A DNA stretch of 64,000 nt from Clostridium homopropionicum DSM 5847. Lineage in GTDB: Bacteria > Bacillota > Clostridia > Clostridiales > Clostridiaceae. Below are positions 1 to 9,590 of the stretch, piece by piece. The first letter of the stretch is position 1. Each line of letters begins with the position of its first letter. The position numbers and the translations under genes are program-made. Under the pieces are notes generated by a model. The model saw only the letters and a program-made list of their open reading frames with translations. It made no database searches and was not told the DNA's origin. The stretch is from contig NZ_LHUR01000012.1 of the NCBI RefSeq assembly GCF_001263795.1, positions 186,001 to 250,000 on the forward strand, written 5' to 3'.

Positions 1-209
1 TATAGAAGCCATAATATAGTTTTGAAGCTTCTATCCTAGTACTTCAATATTCACTGTTTTATGAACTTAGAAGCCTATGAGTCGATACGCGGCTGTTGAG
101 TTTCCTCACATACCACTCGGTATTGCCGTCGTCTATAATAACGTTACGGTTTCACCGATAAAGCCAAGTTTTCACTTATGAATCACTTCATAAGGCGACT
201 CTTTTATGA
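1..209 (-). other. group I intron in ssrA T-loop (partial, runs off left edge)
   Basis: On the minus strand the tmRNA T-arm reads normally to UUCGAU and then, instead of the closing T-stem and CCA end, passes into unrelated structured sequence. CGAUUC (213-208) pairs with GAGUCG (201-196), placing a U-G wobble at U210; this is the P1 signature of a group I 5' splice site. Next comes a perfect 8-bp hairpin (194-187 with 182-175). The stretch at about 163-115, with GGUGAAACC then UUAUAGACGACGGCAAU, closely resembles the P4-P6 region I remember from the Anabaena tRNA-Leu group I intron (GGGAAACC, GUUAUAGACAAGGCAAU). The P7/P9 side and 3' splice site lie left of position 1. No homing endonuclease frame is seen in this part. 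Confidence 0.8.
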
Positions 210-549
210 ATCGAACCCCTGTCCGAAAGCAGCAACACTACAGCATCTCCGAGTGCAGTCCTTAATTTGACATTCCCTCCACTAGACGCCTAAGGACAGG
301 CTTCCAGTTTCAGTAGCTTCATGTTTTCCGTTCCAAGGTCAAAGCTTTCCAAGGCTCGGTTCCCCACTAATTGACGCCCTATCCCAAGTCGTGGGACTCT
401 CGGGTAGGACGAGCGGCTTAATTAAGCTGCTAAAGCGTAATTTTCTTCTGCGTTTATATTTAATTCCCAGTTTTTTAACGCTGGTCCAGGAAACCATCGA
501 CTCGCTTCTGTAGCACAACACACCCCCGTCGAAAGCCATGTACGCCCCC
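210..549 (-). ncRNA. ssrA: tmRNA (10Sa RNA), 5' exon
   Basis: Transfer-messenger RNA frees stalled ribosomes and tags the nascent chain for proteolysis, working with SmpB, whose gene is about 2 kb upstream. The 5' end begins GGGGGCGUACAUGG at 549 followed by the conserved UUUCGACGGGGG segment. The tag frame starts at a GCA resume codon (451-449) and encodes AEENYALAA with stop UAA at 424-422, very like known clostridial tags. The T-arm begins at GGACAGGGGUUCGAU and ends at 210, where the intron begins, so the 3' acceptor strand and CCA are outside the window. Protein frames called here (339-539, 422-610) are not real genes. Confidence 0.93.
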
Positions 550-613
550 GTGTTATAAAATTCAGGTAGTATTGCATTACCTTTAATTTAAAAACGCATT
601 CTATTATCACTAT

Positions 614-642
614 ATTTTATCATTATCAATCATCACCGTCAA
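614..642 (-). promoter_or_regulatory. sigma-A promoter for ssrA
   Basis: On the minus strand, TTGACG (642-637), a 17-nt spacer and TAAAAT (619-614) form a near-consensus sigma-A promoter. It would give a leader of about 60 nt before the mature tmRNA 5' end at 549, fitting a precursor that RNase P trims. Confidence 0.7.
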
Positions 643-751
643 TACGCTCTATTGAAGTGACAAATACTATAATACAATATACACTAAAGGTTATCAATAG
701 GATTTTACAGTATTTTTTCTTAAAATAATGGAAGTATACTATATAATTATA

Positions 752-809
752 ACCAGTTACTAAAAAGTATATTCTTTTAGACAAATTATATTACCTGCTA
801 GTAACTGGT
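752..809. repeat. inverted repeat ACCAGTTACTA, reduced heptamer element
   Basis: ACCAGTTACTA (752-762) and its exact complement TAGTAACTGGT (799-809) flank 36 AT-rich bases. The word ACTGGTT/AGTAACC is that of the large heptamer elements elsewhere in this window, so this looks like a single-unit or decayed member. It lies between the transporter gene and ssrA and could act as a weak terminator for the transporter. Confidence 0.6.
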
Positions 810-847
810 ATCTAATTTAATAATTTCCATATTTTAAAACATAGTTT

Positions 848-2239
848 CTATATAATTAACATGGCTACGACTGTAGTTACTGAAAGTCCAATAATTACTG
901 GCTTCAAATTTCTCTTAGCCAATTCAAAGGCATCTACTCTACAAATTGCAGCTACAGGAATCAGTGCCCATGGGACTATAGTTCCACCTCCAACCCATAT
1001 ACCTGCTATCTGTCCAAGAGCAGTTAAAGTATCTATTCCTCCACCTATGGCTGTGGAGAACAACCTTGCAATTGAGCCTACTAGAGATATTCCTGAAAAT
1101 CCTGATCCATCTAATCCTGTAATGGCACCTGCTGATGTTAAGGTTATTGCCGCAACAGCGGAATTTACAGGAACTAAGTTTGCTAGTGCTGCACCTAAAT
1201 CATTAACTATTCCAGTAGAAGATTGAGGGAGAATCTTGCCGTAAATTTCATTGAAAGCGGAGTCTCCTAAATAGAAGAAGGCTGCCACTGGAATTACTAC
1301 TCCAAATATTTTAAAACCAAATTGCAAACCCTTTACAAGATTATTTGTTATACTCTCTAGAGACTTTTTACCGTATGATAATACAGCTATAACTGAAAGT
1401 ATAAGTATTGAAGTTCCTCCAATAAGAGCAGTTGCATCTCCACCTTGAAGTTTAGCAAAAACCATTATAATAATGTCAACAGCAAAAAGTATTAGAATAG
1501 CCATTGCTAAAACTCTTCTCACTTTTATTGAAGAAATTAAATTTAAAGATTTGTACTCTATTTCCTCCATCTCCTCTTCCTGAACAGTTAATGCACCGGA
1601 TTTAATATCCTTTCTTATCAAATAGAAAGCAGCTACAGTGGTTACTACTCCCATAGTTATAGTTAAAGGTACGCTTGCGGATATAACTTGGGATACTTCA
1701 ATTCCTGCTGCATCTGCAGTAATTTTTGGTGCAGCTTGAATAACATAATCACTAGATAATGCTATACCATGTCCAAAGATGTTCATAGCTACTGCAGCTC
1801 CCATGGCAGGAAGTCCAGCTTTTCTAGCTATTGGTATAAGTAGCGCTCCAACTAGAGCAACAGCTGGTGATGGCCAGAAGAACCAGGAAATTGTCATCAT
1901 AACAAGTCCTATAACCCAAAAAGCTACCCCATAGGATTTAATGATTTTTTTAAAGGGTGATACTAGCTCTTGATTTATTCCTGACTCAACTAAAAGATTA
2001 CTCATTGCTGTTATTACTGAAATAATTAATATAGTCGGCAATAGCTCTTTTGTAGCATAAATAAAGCTGTTAAATACACCCATTAAGGATTTATATACTG
2101 ATTCAGTTCCTAATGCTCCAAGGGCAAATATTCCTATAATACATATTAGGGTTATATCCTTCTTTAATATCATGGCGAAAATAATTATTAGAATAAATAG
2201 TAGGTACACATAGTGTAATGCTGTTAACTCTATAATCAT
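848..2239 (-). CDS. multi-pass membrane transporter, IT-superfamily-like
   Basis: A 463-aa protein of very hydrophobic character with about 11-12 likely membrane segments in two halves separated by an acidic cytoplasmic loop (EEEMEEIEYKS, about residue 220). Glycine-, proline- and serine-rich stretches such as SPAVALVGALLIPIARKAG near 120 and LVPVNSAVAAITL near 345 resemble re-entrant substrate loops of ion-transporter superfamily carriers (NhaC, citrate or gluconate types). I cannot assign a substrate. The ATG has a strong GGAGGG site 6 nt upstream. It lies between smpB and ssrA, an unusual place for a carrier, and is separated from smpB by a terminator, so it is probably its own unit. Confidence 0.7.
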   Translation of the reverse strand: MIIELTALHYVYLLFILIIIFAMILKKDITLICIIGIFALGALGTESVYKSLMGVFNSFIYATKELLPTILIISVITAMSNLLVESGINQELVSPFKKIIKSYGVAFWVIGLVMMTISWFFWPSPAVALVGALLIPIARKAGLPAMGAAVAMNIFGHGIALSSDYVIQAAPKITADAAGIEVSQVISASVPLTITMGVVTTVAAFYLIRKDIKSGALTVQEEEMEEIEYKSLNLISSIKVRRVLAMAILILFAVDIIIMVFAKLQGGDATALIGGTSILILSVIAVLSYGKKSLESITNNLVKGLQFGFKIFGVVIPVAAFFYLGDSAFNEIYGKILPQSSTGIVNDLGAALANLVPVNSAVAAITLTSAGAITGLDGSGFSGISLVGSIARLFSTAIGGGIDTLTALGQIAGIWVGGGTIVPWALIPVAAICRVDAFELAKRNLKPVIIGLSVTTVVAMLII

Positions 2240-2333
2240 TTGTATCCCTCCGCATAAATTATATATATTACTAAATTATGCGGAAATAACAGGGAAGTTC
2301 TTTTAATTATATGTATTTATCTATAAATTAAAA

Positions 2334-2352
2334 AGGCTGTGCATTATGCACA
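2334..2352 (-). terminator. terminator of smpB
   Basis: GCTGTGCATTATGCACAGC hairpin directly after the smpB stop, followed on the minus strand by CTTTTTAATTT. It ends the rnr-smpB unit before the transporter gene. Confidence 0.8.
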
Positions 2353-2355
2353 GCT

Positions 2356-2823
2356 CTATCTCATTCTTTCTTTCATTTGTCTATCAATATCCCTCTTAGC
2401 AGATTTTTCTGCTATAGCATCTCTCTTATCGTAATTCTTTTTACCCTTTGCAACCCCAAGAGCTACTTTAACTCTTCCTTTTTTAAGGTAAAGGCTCACT
2501 GGAATTAAAGTATACCCGTCTCTAGTTGAATAGCCAAGTAAAGTATTTATCTGCGATTTATGGAGAAGTAATTTTCTTTCTCTCAATGGATCTTTATTAA
2601 ATATATTTCCTTTTTCATAAGGACTTACGTGCATATTGCAAAGGAAAATCTCTCCGTTTCTAACCTGAGCATAACTATCCTTTAGATTTGCCTTGCCGCC
2701 TCTTATAGACTTAACCTCTGTACCTACAAGCACAATTCCAGCTTCCATAACTTCCTCAATAAAATAATCATGATATGCTTTTCTATTTTGTGCTAAGGTA
2801 TTGTTCTTACTATCCTTCCCCAT
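2356..2823 (-). CDS. smpB: SsrA-binding protein SmpB
   Basis: Binds tmRNA and delivers it to stalled ribosomes, mimicking a codon-anticodon stem. The 155-aa length is typical. Conserved family segments are visible: [20 protein letters not shown] at about 35-54, [30 protein letters not shown], and the basic tail [13 protein letters not shown] that enters the mRNA channel. AGGTG precedes the ATG. It lies between rnr upstream and ssrA downstream, giving the complete rescue module (RNA partner, protein partner and the RNase that degrades the released message). Confidence 0.97.
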   Translation of the reverse strand: MGKDSKNNTLAQNRKAYHDYFIEEVMEAGIVLVGTEVKSIRGGKANLKDSYAQVRNGEIFLCNMHVSPYEKGNIFNKDPLRERKLLLHKSQINTLLGYSTRDGYTLIPVSLYLKKGRVKVALGVAKGKKNYDKRDAIAEKSAKRDIDRQMKERMR

Positions 2824-2894
2824 ATTAACACCTACTTTTCAAAGTCACTTTTGGGTATAAATTATACATTATAATTAATACTTAGTCAATAATC

Positions 2895-3100
2895 AAGAAT
2901 TTTACGAGGTAAAATTCTTATGAGTAACCAGTTTGCCAGTAACCAGTAAAGGAAGTTTTGCTCTGCAAAACTAGAATTTTATATGAGCGTAGCTCATTAT
3001 GCTTATTGTAGCTTGCTACAATGGCGGATTTTATAATTAAGCTGCGCTTAATTATTTCATTTACTGGTTACTTAAGAAAAATGTGACGCATTTTTCTTAT
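2895..3100. repeat. mosaic heptamer/palindrome element between rnr and smpB
   Basis: A 206-bp intergenic element. It opens with a palindrome (AAGAATTTTACGAGG and complement, 2895-2919), then AGTAACC-type heptamers (2923-2947). Next come several tight stem-loops: AGTTTTGC-TCT-GCAAAACT, ATGAGC-GTA-GCTCAT, ATTGTAGC-TT-GCTACAAT and AATTAAGC-TGC-GCTTAATT. It closes with ACTGGTTACT and a second palindrome (AAGAAAAATGTG and complement) ending beside the rnr stop. It has the same outer caps as the elements at 11147, 25026 and 43625, but the middle is replaced by extra hairpins. Confidence 0.85.
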
Positions 3101-3101
3101 A

Positions 3102-5246
3102 TTACTCTTCTTCCACAGTTTCTTCTTCATCATCTTCCTTCAACAGGTCAAAGTTTATTTCATAAGAATCTAAATCTACTTTAGATACTCTTATTTTTAC
3201 TTCATCTCCTAATCTGTATTGTTTCTTAGTTCTCTCACCTATTAGACATAGATGTTCTTCATCATAAACGTAATAGTCATCGTCTAAGGTGCTTATATGA
3301 ATTAAACCTTCTACTGTATTTTGAAGTTCTACAAATAATCCAAAATTAGTTACTGAAGAAATTATACCCTCGTATTCTTCACCAATTCTTTCACTCATGT
3401 ATTCAGCTTTCTTTAGGTCATCTACTTCTCTTTCAGCCTCCACGGCAATTCTTTCCATATCTGAGGACTGCACAGCTGCATAATCTACAGCCTTTTCTAA
3501 CTGCTGAACTCTCTTATCATCAATTAGTCCATCAAGGGATTCTTTAATTATTCTATGAATTATTAAATCAGGATATCTTCTTATTGGAGAAGTGAAATGG
3601 CAATAATATTTTGCTGCAAGTCCAAAGTGCCCTACAGATTCTGGTGAATATCTGGCTTGCTTCAATGAACGAAGTAAAAGTGTATTTACTACTGTCTCTT
3701 CCTTCTTTCCTCTTACTTCATCTATAATTTGCTGGAGTGCCTTTGGATGCACATCATTGCTTGCCTTTATGAAATATCCTAAGTTATAAGCAAAGTTTCT
3801 AAATCTTTGTAGTTTTTCTTCATCTGGATCTTCATGAATTCTATAAACAAAAGGAAGTTTAGTCCAAAACATATGCTCTGCTATAGTTTCATTACATACA
3901 AGCATAAATTCTTCAATTATTCTATTAGCAATAGCTCTTTCATAAGGTTTTATATCTATTGGCTTTCCATTATCATTTAATATTATCTTGCATTCTTCAA
4001 AATCGAAATCTATTGCTCCTCTTCTCCTTCTCTTTTCGTAGAGAATTTCACAAAGCTCTTCCATTGTTTTAAAATCTTCATATAAATCCTTATATCTTTC
4101 TATAAGCTCTGGATCCTTGTCTCTTAGGATCTTAGTTACATTTGTGTATGTCATTCTTTCATTTGTCTTTATTATACTTTTAGTAATCCTATAATCTACA
4201 ACTTTTCCTTGGTTGCTTATTTCCATAAAACAAGTCATAGCGAGTCTATCAACTTTAGGATTTAAACTGCATATACCATTAGATAACTCCCTTGGAAGCA
4301 TAGGAATAACCCTGTCAATAAGATATACGGAAGTTCCTCTCTTTAAGGCTTCTTTATCAAGAGGATTTTTTTCTCTTACATAATGAGAAACGTCTGCAAT
4401 ATGAACCCCTAGATAGTAATTTCCATTTGGAAGCTTTTCAATAGAAACTGCATCATCTAAGTCCTTAGCATCCTCTCCATCTATAGTCACCATTTTTATA
4501 TTTCTTAAATCTTCTCTACCTTTATATTCTTCTTCAGGTATTTCTTGAGGAACATTTGCTGCATAACTTTGAACCTTTGGAGGAAATTCTTCTGGCAGCT
4601 TATGTTTTTTAATTATAGTTAGTATATCTATTCCTCTTTCACCTTTTTTACCTAGTATCTCTTTAACTTCTCCTTCTGGATTTCTTCTTTTTTCCGGCCA
4701 TTCTTTTATTTCAACTATTACTACATCTCCATGGGTAGCGCCTTTAGAGCATTCAATAGGAATAAATATATCTTGATAAATTCTTTTATCCTCTGGAACC
4801 ACAAAGCCAAAGTTTTTACTAGCTTCATATACTCCAACTAAACTCTTATTAGCTCTCTCCGTAACTCTTAGAATTTCTCCTTCTCTTTTCTTTCCTCTAT
4901 TTTCATCCTTTAAAACTTTAGCTATAACCTTGTCTCCATGCATTGCACCATTCATATTAGATGAAGTTATAAATAAGTCTGCACTGCCATCGTCAGGAAT
5001 TACAAATCCAAAGCCCTTAGAATGCCCTTGCAGCCTTCCTGGAATTAGTCCCATTTTTTCTGGTAACCCATAAAGATTTGTTCTTGTCTTTATTACACTA
5101 CCTTCCTTTTCCATGGTTTTTAAGATATCTTTAAAATCCTTCATTTCTCCCTTTGGAATTCCGAAAACCTTTGCTAGCTCTTGTATATCCATAGGCTTAT
5201 AAGCCAGTTCTTTCATAAAATCTAATAATGCATTTTTTATGTTCAA
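3102..5246 (-). CDS. rnr: ribonuclease R
   Basis: 3'-5' processive exoribonuclease of the RNB family that degrades structured RNA and, with tmRNA-SmpB, non-stop messages. 714 aa, normal for clostridial RNase R. Order: N-terminal winged helix (about 1-65), cold-shock-like OB domains (about 68-220), RNB catalytic domain (about 245-580) with the metal-binding stretch TIDGEDAKDLDDAVSI, then a C-terminal S1 domain (about 628-700) and an acidic tail. The first codon is TTG at 5246 with AGGAGGGA about 7 nt upstream, so the TTG is well supported. Confidence 0.96.
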   Translation of the reverse strand: MNIKNALLDFMKELAYKPMDIQELAKVFGIPKGEMKDFKDILKTMEKEGSVIKTRTNLYGLPEKMGLIPGRLQGHSKGFGFVIPDDGSADLFITSSNMNGAMHGDKVIAKVLKDENRGKKREGEILRVTERANKSLVGVYEASKNFGFVVPEDKRIYQDIFIPIECSKGATHGDVVIVEIKEWPEKRRNPEGEVKEILGKKGERGIDILTIIKKHKLPEEFPPKVQSYAANVPQEIPEEEYKGREDLRNIKMVTIDGEDAKDLDDAVSIEKLPNGNYYLGVHIADVSHYVREKNPLDKEALKRGTSVYLIDRVIPMLPRELSNGICSLNPKVDRLAMTCFMEISNQGKVVDYRITKSIIKTNERMTYTNVTKILRDKDPELIERYKDLYEDFKTMEELCEILYEKRRRRGAIDFDFEECKIILNDNGKPIDIKPYERAIANRIIEEFMLVCNETIAEHMFWTKLPFVYRIHEDPDEEKLQRFRNFAYNLGYFIKASNDVHPKALQQIIDEVRGKKEETVVNTLLLRSLKQARYSPESVGHFGLAAKYYCHFTSPIRRYPDLIIHRIIKESLDGLIDDKRVQQLEKAVDYAAVQSSDMERIAVEAEREVDDLKKAEYMSERIGEEYEGIISSVTNFGLFVELQNTVEGLIHISTLDDDYYVYDEEHLCLIGERTKKQYRLGDEVKIRVSKVDLDSYEINFDLLKEDDEEETVEEE

Positions 5247-5615
5247 TCCTTATCCCTCCTATCTAAAATCCTATTCTTATATTATGTTTACCTTTTTTTA
5301 TTAAACTAATCATATTTATATATTTTTTATTATTTAAACCTATTTTCTAGTGATAATTTCTTTAAAATTCTATTCCCTTTTAATTATATACTATCCTAAT
5401 TGCCAACCTTAGTCAAACCTTGTCTATATTAGAATTTATTTCTTATAATATAGCATTTTATGTAAATTTAATATTAAGTTAGTTTAATTTTATTATTTTA
5501 AATATAATAAATCGCTAATCTCTATTCCCTAATCGCTATATATTCTAAATAGCGACTAGTGATTAGCGATTAGCGATTATATTAAATAAACCTACTTTAA
5601 ATACTTTAAACTCAA
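5247..5615. other. AT-rich intergenic region between hppA and rnr
   Basis: About 370 bases with no credible reading frame. It holds the rnr Shine-Dalgarno site at its low end and the AATCGCT heptamer element at 5510-5580. The rest is AT-rich with nothing I can identify. The rnr promoter must lie here, but I see no clear -35/-10 pair. Confidence 0.6.
5510..5580. repeat. heptamer inverted-arm element, AATCGCT type
   Basis: Four 7-nt units (AATCGCT, AATCTCT, ATTCCCT, AATCGCT) at 5510-5537 face four inverted units (AGCGACT, AGTGATT, AGCGATT, AGCGATT) at 5551-5578 across a 13-nt centre. The RNA would form a stem of roughly 28 bp with mismatches. It lies downstream of hppA, so it may serve as that gene's 3' end structure. 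Confidence 0.85.
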
Positions 5616-7634
5616 CTAATTAAATAATCTTAATAAAATTCCTCCATTATTTGCAATCACTGTTGCAAAAACTAAAGATACTATAGTCATTAGCTTAATT
5701 AATATATTCATGGCTGGACCTGAGGTATCCTTAAAAGGATCTCCTACTGTATCACCTACTACAGCTGCCTTGTGAGCATCGCTGCCTTTTCCTCCATGGG
5801 CTCCTCTTTCTATGAATTTCTTTGCATTATCCCAAGCTCCACCTGCATTTGCCATCATAATTGCTATTAATACTCCTGAGGAAACTGCTCCTCCAATAAG
5901 TCCACCTAGGGCTTCAACTCCTAATAGCATACCTACAGCAATTGGAACAACTATAGCAAGAACACCTGGAAGTATCATTTCTTTTAGTGCAGCTGAAGTT
6001 GAAATATCTACACATTTTTTATAGTCTGGTTTTGCTTTACCTTCCATTATACCCGGAATAGTTTTAAACTGATGCCTAACTTCTTCAATCATATGATTAG
6101 CAGCTTTTCCTACAGACTCCATAGTTAAAGCACCAAATAAAAATGGGAGCATAGCCCCTATTAAGACTCCCACTAAGGTTACTGGTGTTAAAAGATTAAT
6201 TGCAGTTAATTCTGTTTTTTGAGCATAGGATGCAAATAATGCAAGAGCAGTAAGTGCCGCTGACCCAATAGCAAAGCCTTTTCCAATAGCGGCAGTAGTA
6301 TTACCTACAGAATCAAGCTTATCTGTAATTTCCCTAACACTTGAAGGAAGACCTGACATTTCTGCAATGCCTCCAGCATTATCTGCTATAGGACCATAAG
6401 CATCTACTGCTACTGTAAGACCTGTTGTAGATAACATTCCCACTGCAGCAAGAGATATTCCATAAAGGCCCATAAATATGTTTTCTCCTCCACCCATTAT
6501 ATAAAATGAGAATAAAACTCCAGCACAAATAAGTACTATAGGAATCATGGTGGAGTACATTCCCACTGCAAAACCAGAAATTATTGTAGTAGCTTCTCCG
6601 GTTTCAGATTGTTTTGCTATTCTTCTAACAAATCTATACTCATCAGAAGTATAAATTTCTGTTATTTTACCTATAGAAATTCCAACAATTAATCCAGCTA
6701 GTATTGCAAAGAAAGCTTTTGAATCTCCGAAAATGCTTATACTTAATGATAAAGACCCTATAATAACTAATACCCCTCCTATATATGTCCCATGGTTTAA
6801 TGTCTTTTGAGGGTTGCTATTCTTACTATTTCTTGCAAATATTGCACCAATTATAGATGCTATTACACCAACTGAAGCTAGCATAAGAGGAAATAGTATT
6901 TTAGATTGTTCCCCTGAAAATAAAAAATAACCTAAAGTTAAAGCTGATATTATTGATCCTACATATGATTCAAACAAATCAGCACCCATTCCAGCTACAT
7001 CCCCTACATTATCGCCAACATTGTCTGCTATTACTGCTGGATTTCTAGGGTCATCCTCTGGTATTCCAGCCTCTACCTTTCCAACTAAATCTGCTCCTAC
7101 ATCAGCTGCCTTAGTGTATATCCCTCCACCTACACGAGCAAATAATGCAATTGAACTAGCTCCAAGTCCAAAGCCTGTTATAAAATTAGGATCATTTCCT
7201 AAAATTATATACAACAATGCTAAACCAAATATCCCTAGACCAACAACACACATTCCCATTACAGCTCCACCCGAAAAAGCAATTTTAAGAGCTTTCCTTT
7301 GCCCTTCTGTTGCTGCCTGAGCAGTCCTTACATTAGCTTTTGTAGCTACATTCATTCCACAATATCCTGCAAGAATTGAAAAAACAGCTCCAAAAACAAA
7401 ACAAATAGCTGTTTTGTAATCAACTGCAAGTATGATGATAATTGCTACCACCACTATAAATACAGAAAGGTACCTGTATTCTCTCTTCAAAAATGCCATA
7501 GCTCCCTCATGTATATACCCAGAAATTTCTTTCATCCTTTCGTTTCCTGGGTCTTCCTTGCTAATACCCTTAGTTAAGATGAATGCAAAAATTAAAGCTA
7601 AAATACCGCAAACAATAGGCAAATATGAATTCAT
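5616..7634 (-). CDS. hppA: membrane-bound pyrophosphatase, K+-dependent type
   Basis: Integral membrane enzyme that couples pyrophosphate hydrolysis to H+ or Na+ export. 672 aa with about 15-16 membrane segments. Catalytic acidic motifs are intact: [20 protein letters not shown] near 185, [20 protein letters not shown] near 210, and the C-terminal [22 protein letters not shown] near 625. In [10 protein letters not shown] (about 450) Ala stands where K+-independent enzymes have Lys, so K+ dependence is expected; Na+ versus H+ pumping is not settled by what I can see. GGGGGAG precedes the ATG. It recovers energy from biosynthetic PPi, useful in a fermenting anaerobe. Confidence 0.95.
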   Translation of the reverse strand: MNSYLPIVCGILALIFAFILTKGISKEDPGNERMKEISGYIHEGAMAFLKREYRYLSVFIVVVAIIIILAVDYKTAICFVFGAVFSILAGYCGMNVATKANVRTAQAATEGQRKALKIAFSGGAVMGMCVVGLGIFGLALLYIILGNDPNFITGFGLGASSIALFARVGGGIYTKAADVGADLVGKVEAGIPEDDPRNPAVIADNVGDNVGDVAGMGADLFESYVGSIISALTLGYFLFSGEQSKILFPLMLASVGVIASIIGAIFARNSKNSNPQKTLNHGTYIGGVLVIIGSLSLSISIFGDSKAFFAILAGLIVGISIGKITEIYTSDEYRFVRRIAKQSETGEATTIISGFAVGMYSTMIPIVLICAGVLFSFYIMGGGENIFMGLYGISLAAVGMLSTTGLTVAVDAYGPIADNAGGIAEMSGLPSSVREITDKLDSVGNTTAAIGKGFAIGSAALTALALFASYAQKTELTAINLLTPVTLVGVLIGAMLPFLFGALTMESVGKAANHMIEEVRHQFKTIPGIMEGKAKPDYKKCVDISTSAALKEMILPGVLAIVVPIAVGMLLGVEALGGLIGGAVSSGVLIAIMMANAGGAWDNAKKFIERGAHGGKGSDAHKAAVVGDTVGDPFKDTSGPAMNILIKLMTIVSLVFATVIANNGGILLRLFN

Positions 7635-7753
7635 ATTTCTCCCCCTTAATTATTATTAATCTAGCAGAAGTAATTTATTGTATTAACTTCTATAATAAGT
7701 GTATTAAGTATTATCTAGATTTATTAATAATAAATTTTAAGGCAAAATAAAAA

Positions 7754-7779
7754 ACATATGAATCTTTAAATTCATATGT
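7754..7779 (-). terminator. terminator of secG
   Basis: ACATATGAAT stem closing on ATTCATATGT, followed on the minus strand by TTTTTTATTTT. It lies between secG and hppA, so hppA needs its own promoter. A second weaker hairpin (ATAGTTTTAATAAAACTAT, about 7788-7806) lies just ahead. Confidence 0.8.
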
Positions 7780-7843
7780 CTAAAATCATAGTTTTAATAA
7801 AACTATCTTATGTATTTATATTATGGCCTAGTGCCTATAAAAA

Positions 7844-8071
7844 CTACCTCAATAATGTAAGAAAAGCAGTTATTACCGCAAATCCTATTGCTAACAAAAC
7901 AGTAAGTCTGCTTAAAAATGATTCATAAGTCCTAGTTTTGTTTTTTGCATAGAATGTTTCTGAAGTACTTGATATTAAATTAAAGCCATCAGCTTTTCCT
8001 GGTTGTTTTAATACAGTAATTATAAGTGCAATGGACACTAATATTTGTGCAACCTGTAAAAATTTATACAA
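7844..8071 (-). CDS. secG: preprotein translocase subunit SecG
   Basis: Small accessory subunit of the SecYEG channel. The 75-aa protein has two membrane helices (about 5-22 and 53-74) joined by a glycine- and serine-containing loop, as in SecG. The family stretch VLKQPGKADGF (usually LLQ..KG.G) is recognisable. It starts with TTG at 8071, with GGGAGGTG upstream. Its neighbours eno and rnr are usual clostridial company. Confidence 0.9.
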   Translation of the reverse strand: MYKFLQVAQILVSIALIITVLKQPGKADGFNLISSTSETFYAKNKTRTYESFLSRLTVLLAIGFAVITAFLTLLR

Positions 8072-8120
8072 CTATATGCACCTCCCTATCTAAGCTATTA
8101 TATACAATTTACATCTATTT

Positions 8121-8149
8121 ATTTTATCACACTATACAATAAATTACAA
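8121..8149 (-). promoter_or_regulatory. sigma-A promoter for secG
   Basis: TTGTAA (8149-8144), 17-nt spacer, TAAAAT (8126-8121) on the minus strand, just beyond the eno terminator, so secG is transcribed separately from the glycolytic operon. Confidence 0.6.
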
Positions 8150-8174
8150 TTTATTTTACTAATATTTTAAAAAA

Positions 8175-8199
8175 AGAAAGTTGCTAGGCAACTTTCTTT
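8175..8199 (-). terminator. terminator of the pgk-tpiA-gpmI-eno operon
   Basis: AAAGAAAGTTGC paired with GCAACTTTCTTT across a short loop, followed on the minus strand by a long T-run. It lies 9 nt after the eno stop and ends the lower glycolytic operon. Confidence 0.88.
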
Positions 8200-8208
8200 A
8201 TGAGCTAA

Positions 8209-9528
<1,320 letters not shown>

Positions 9529-9590
9529 TTACATAGAATATATATATTAGAAAACAAAATTTGTTTTCTAGTAAAATCACTTTACCAACA

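Noticed and set aside
1-549. A two-piece (permuted) tmRNA, to explain the missing 3' end
   Set aside because: Permuted tmRNAs are known from alphaproteobacteria, some betaproteobacteria and cyanobacteria, not Firmicutes. The 5' acceptor strand and tag are in normal order, and P1 plus a P4-P6-like core fits an intron better.
339-610. Two minus-strand frames of 66 and 62 aa
   Set aside because: They lie inside tmRNA. Only the short tag frame (451-422) is translated, after resumption, and it is not an independent gene.
861-1226. 121-aa plus-strand frame (and similar frames at 7021, 11684, 19476, 29781, 50177)
   Set aside because: Antisense shadows of well-supported genes, with compositions rich in Ser, Thr, Pro and Ile and no ribosome sites.
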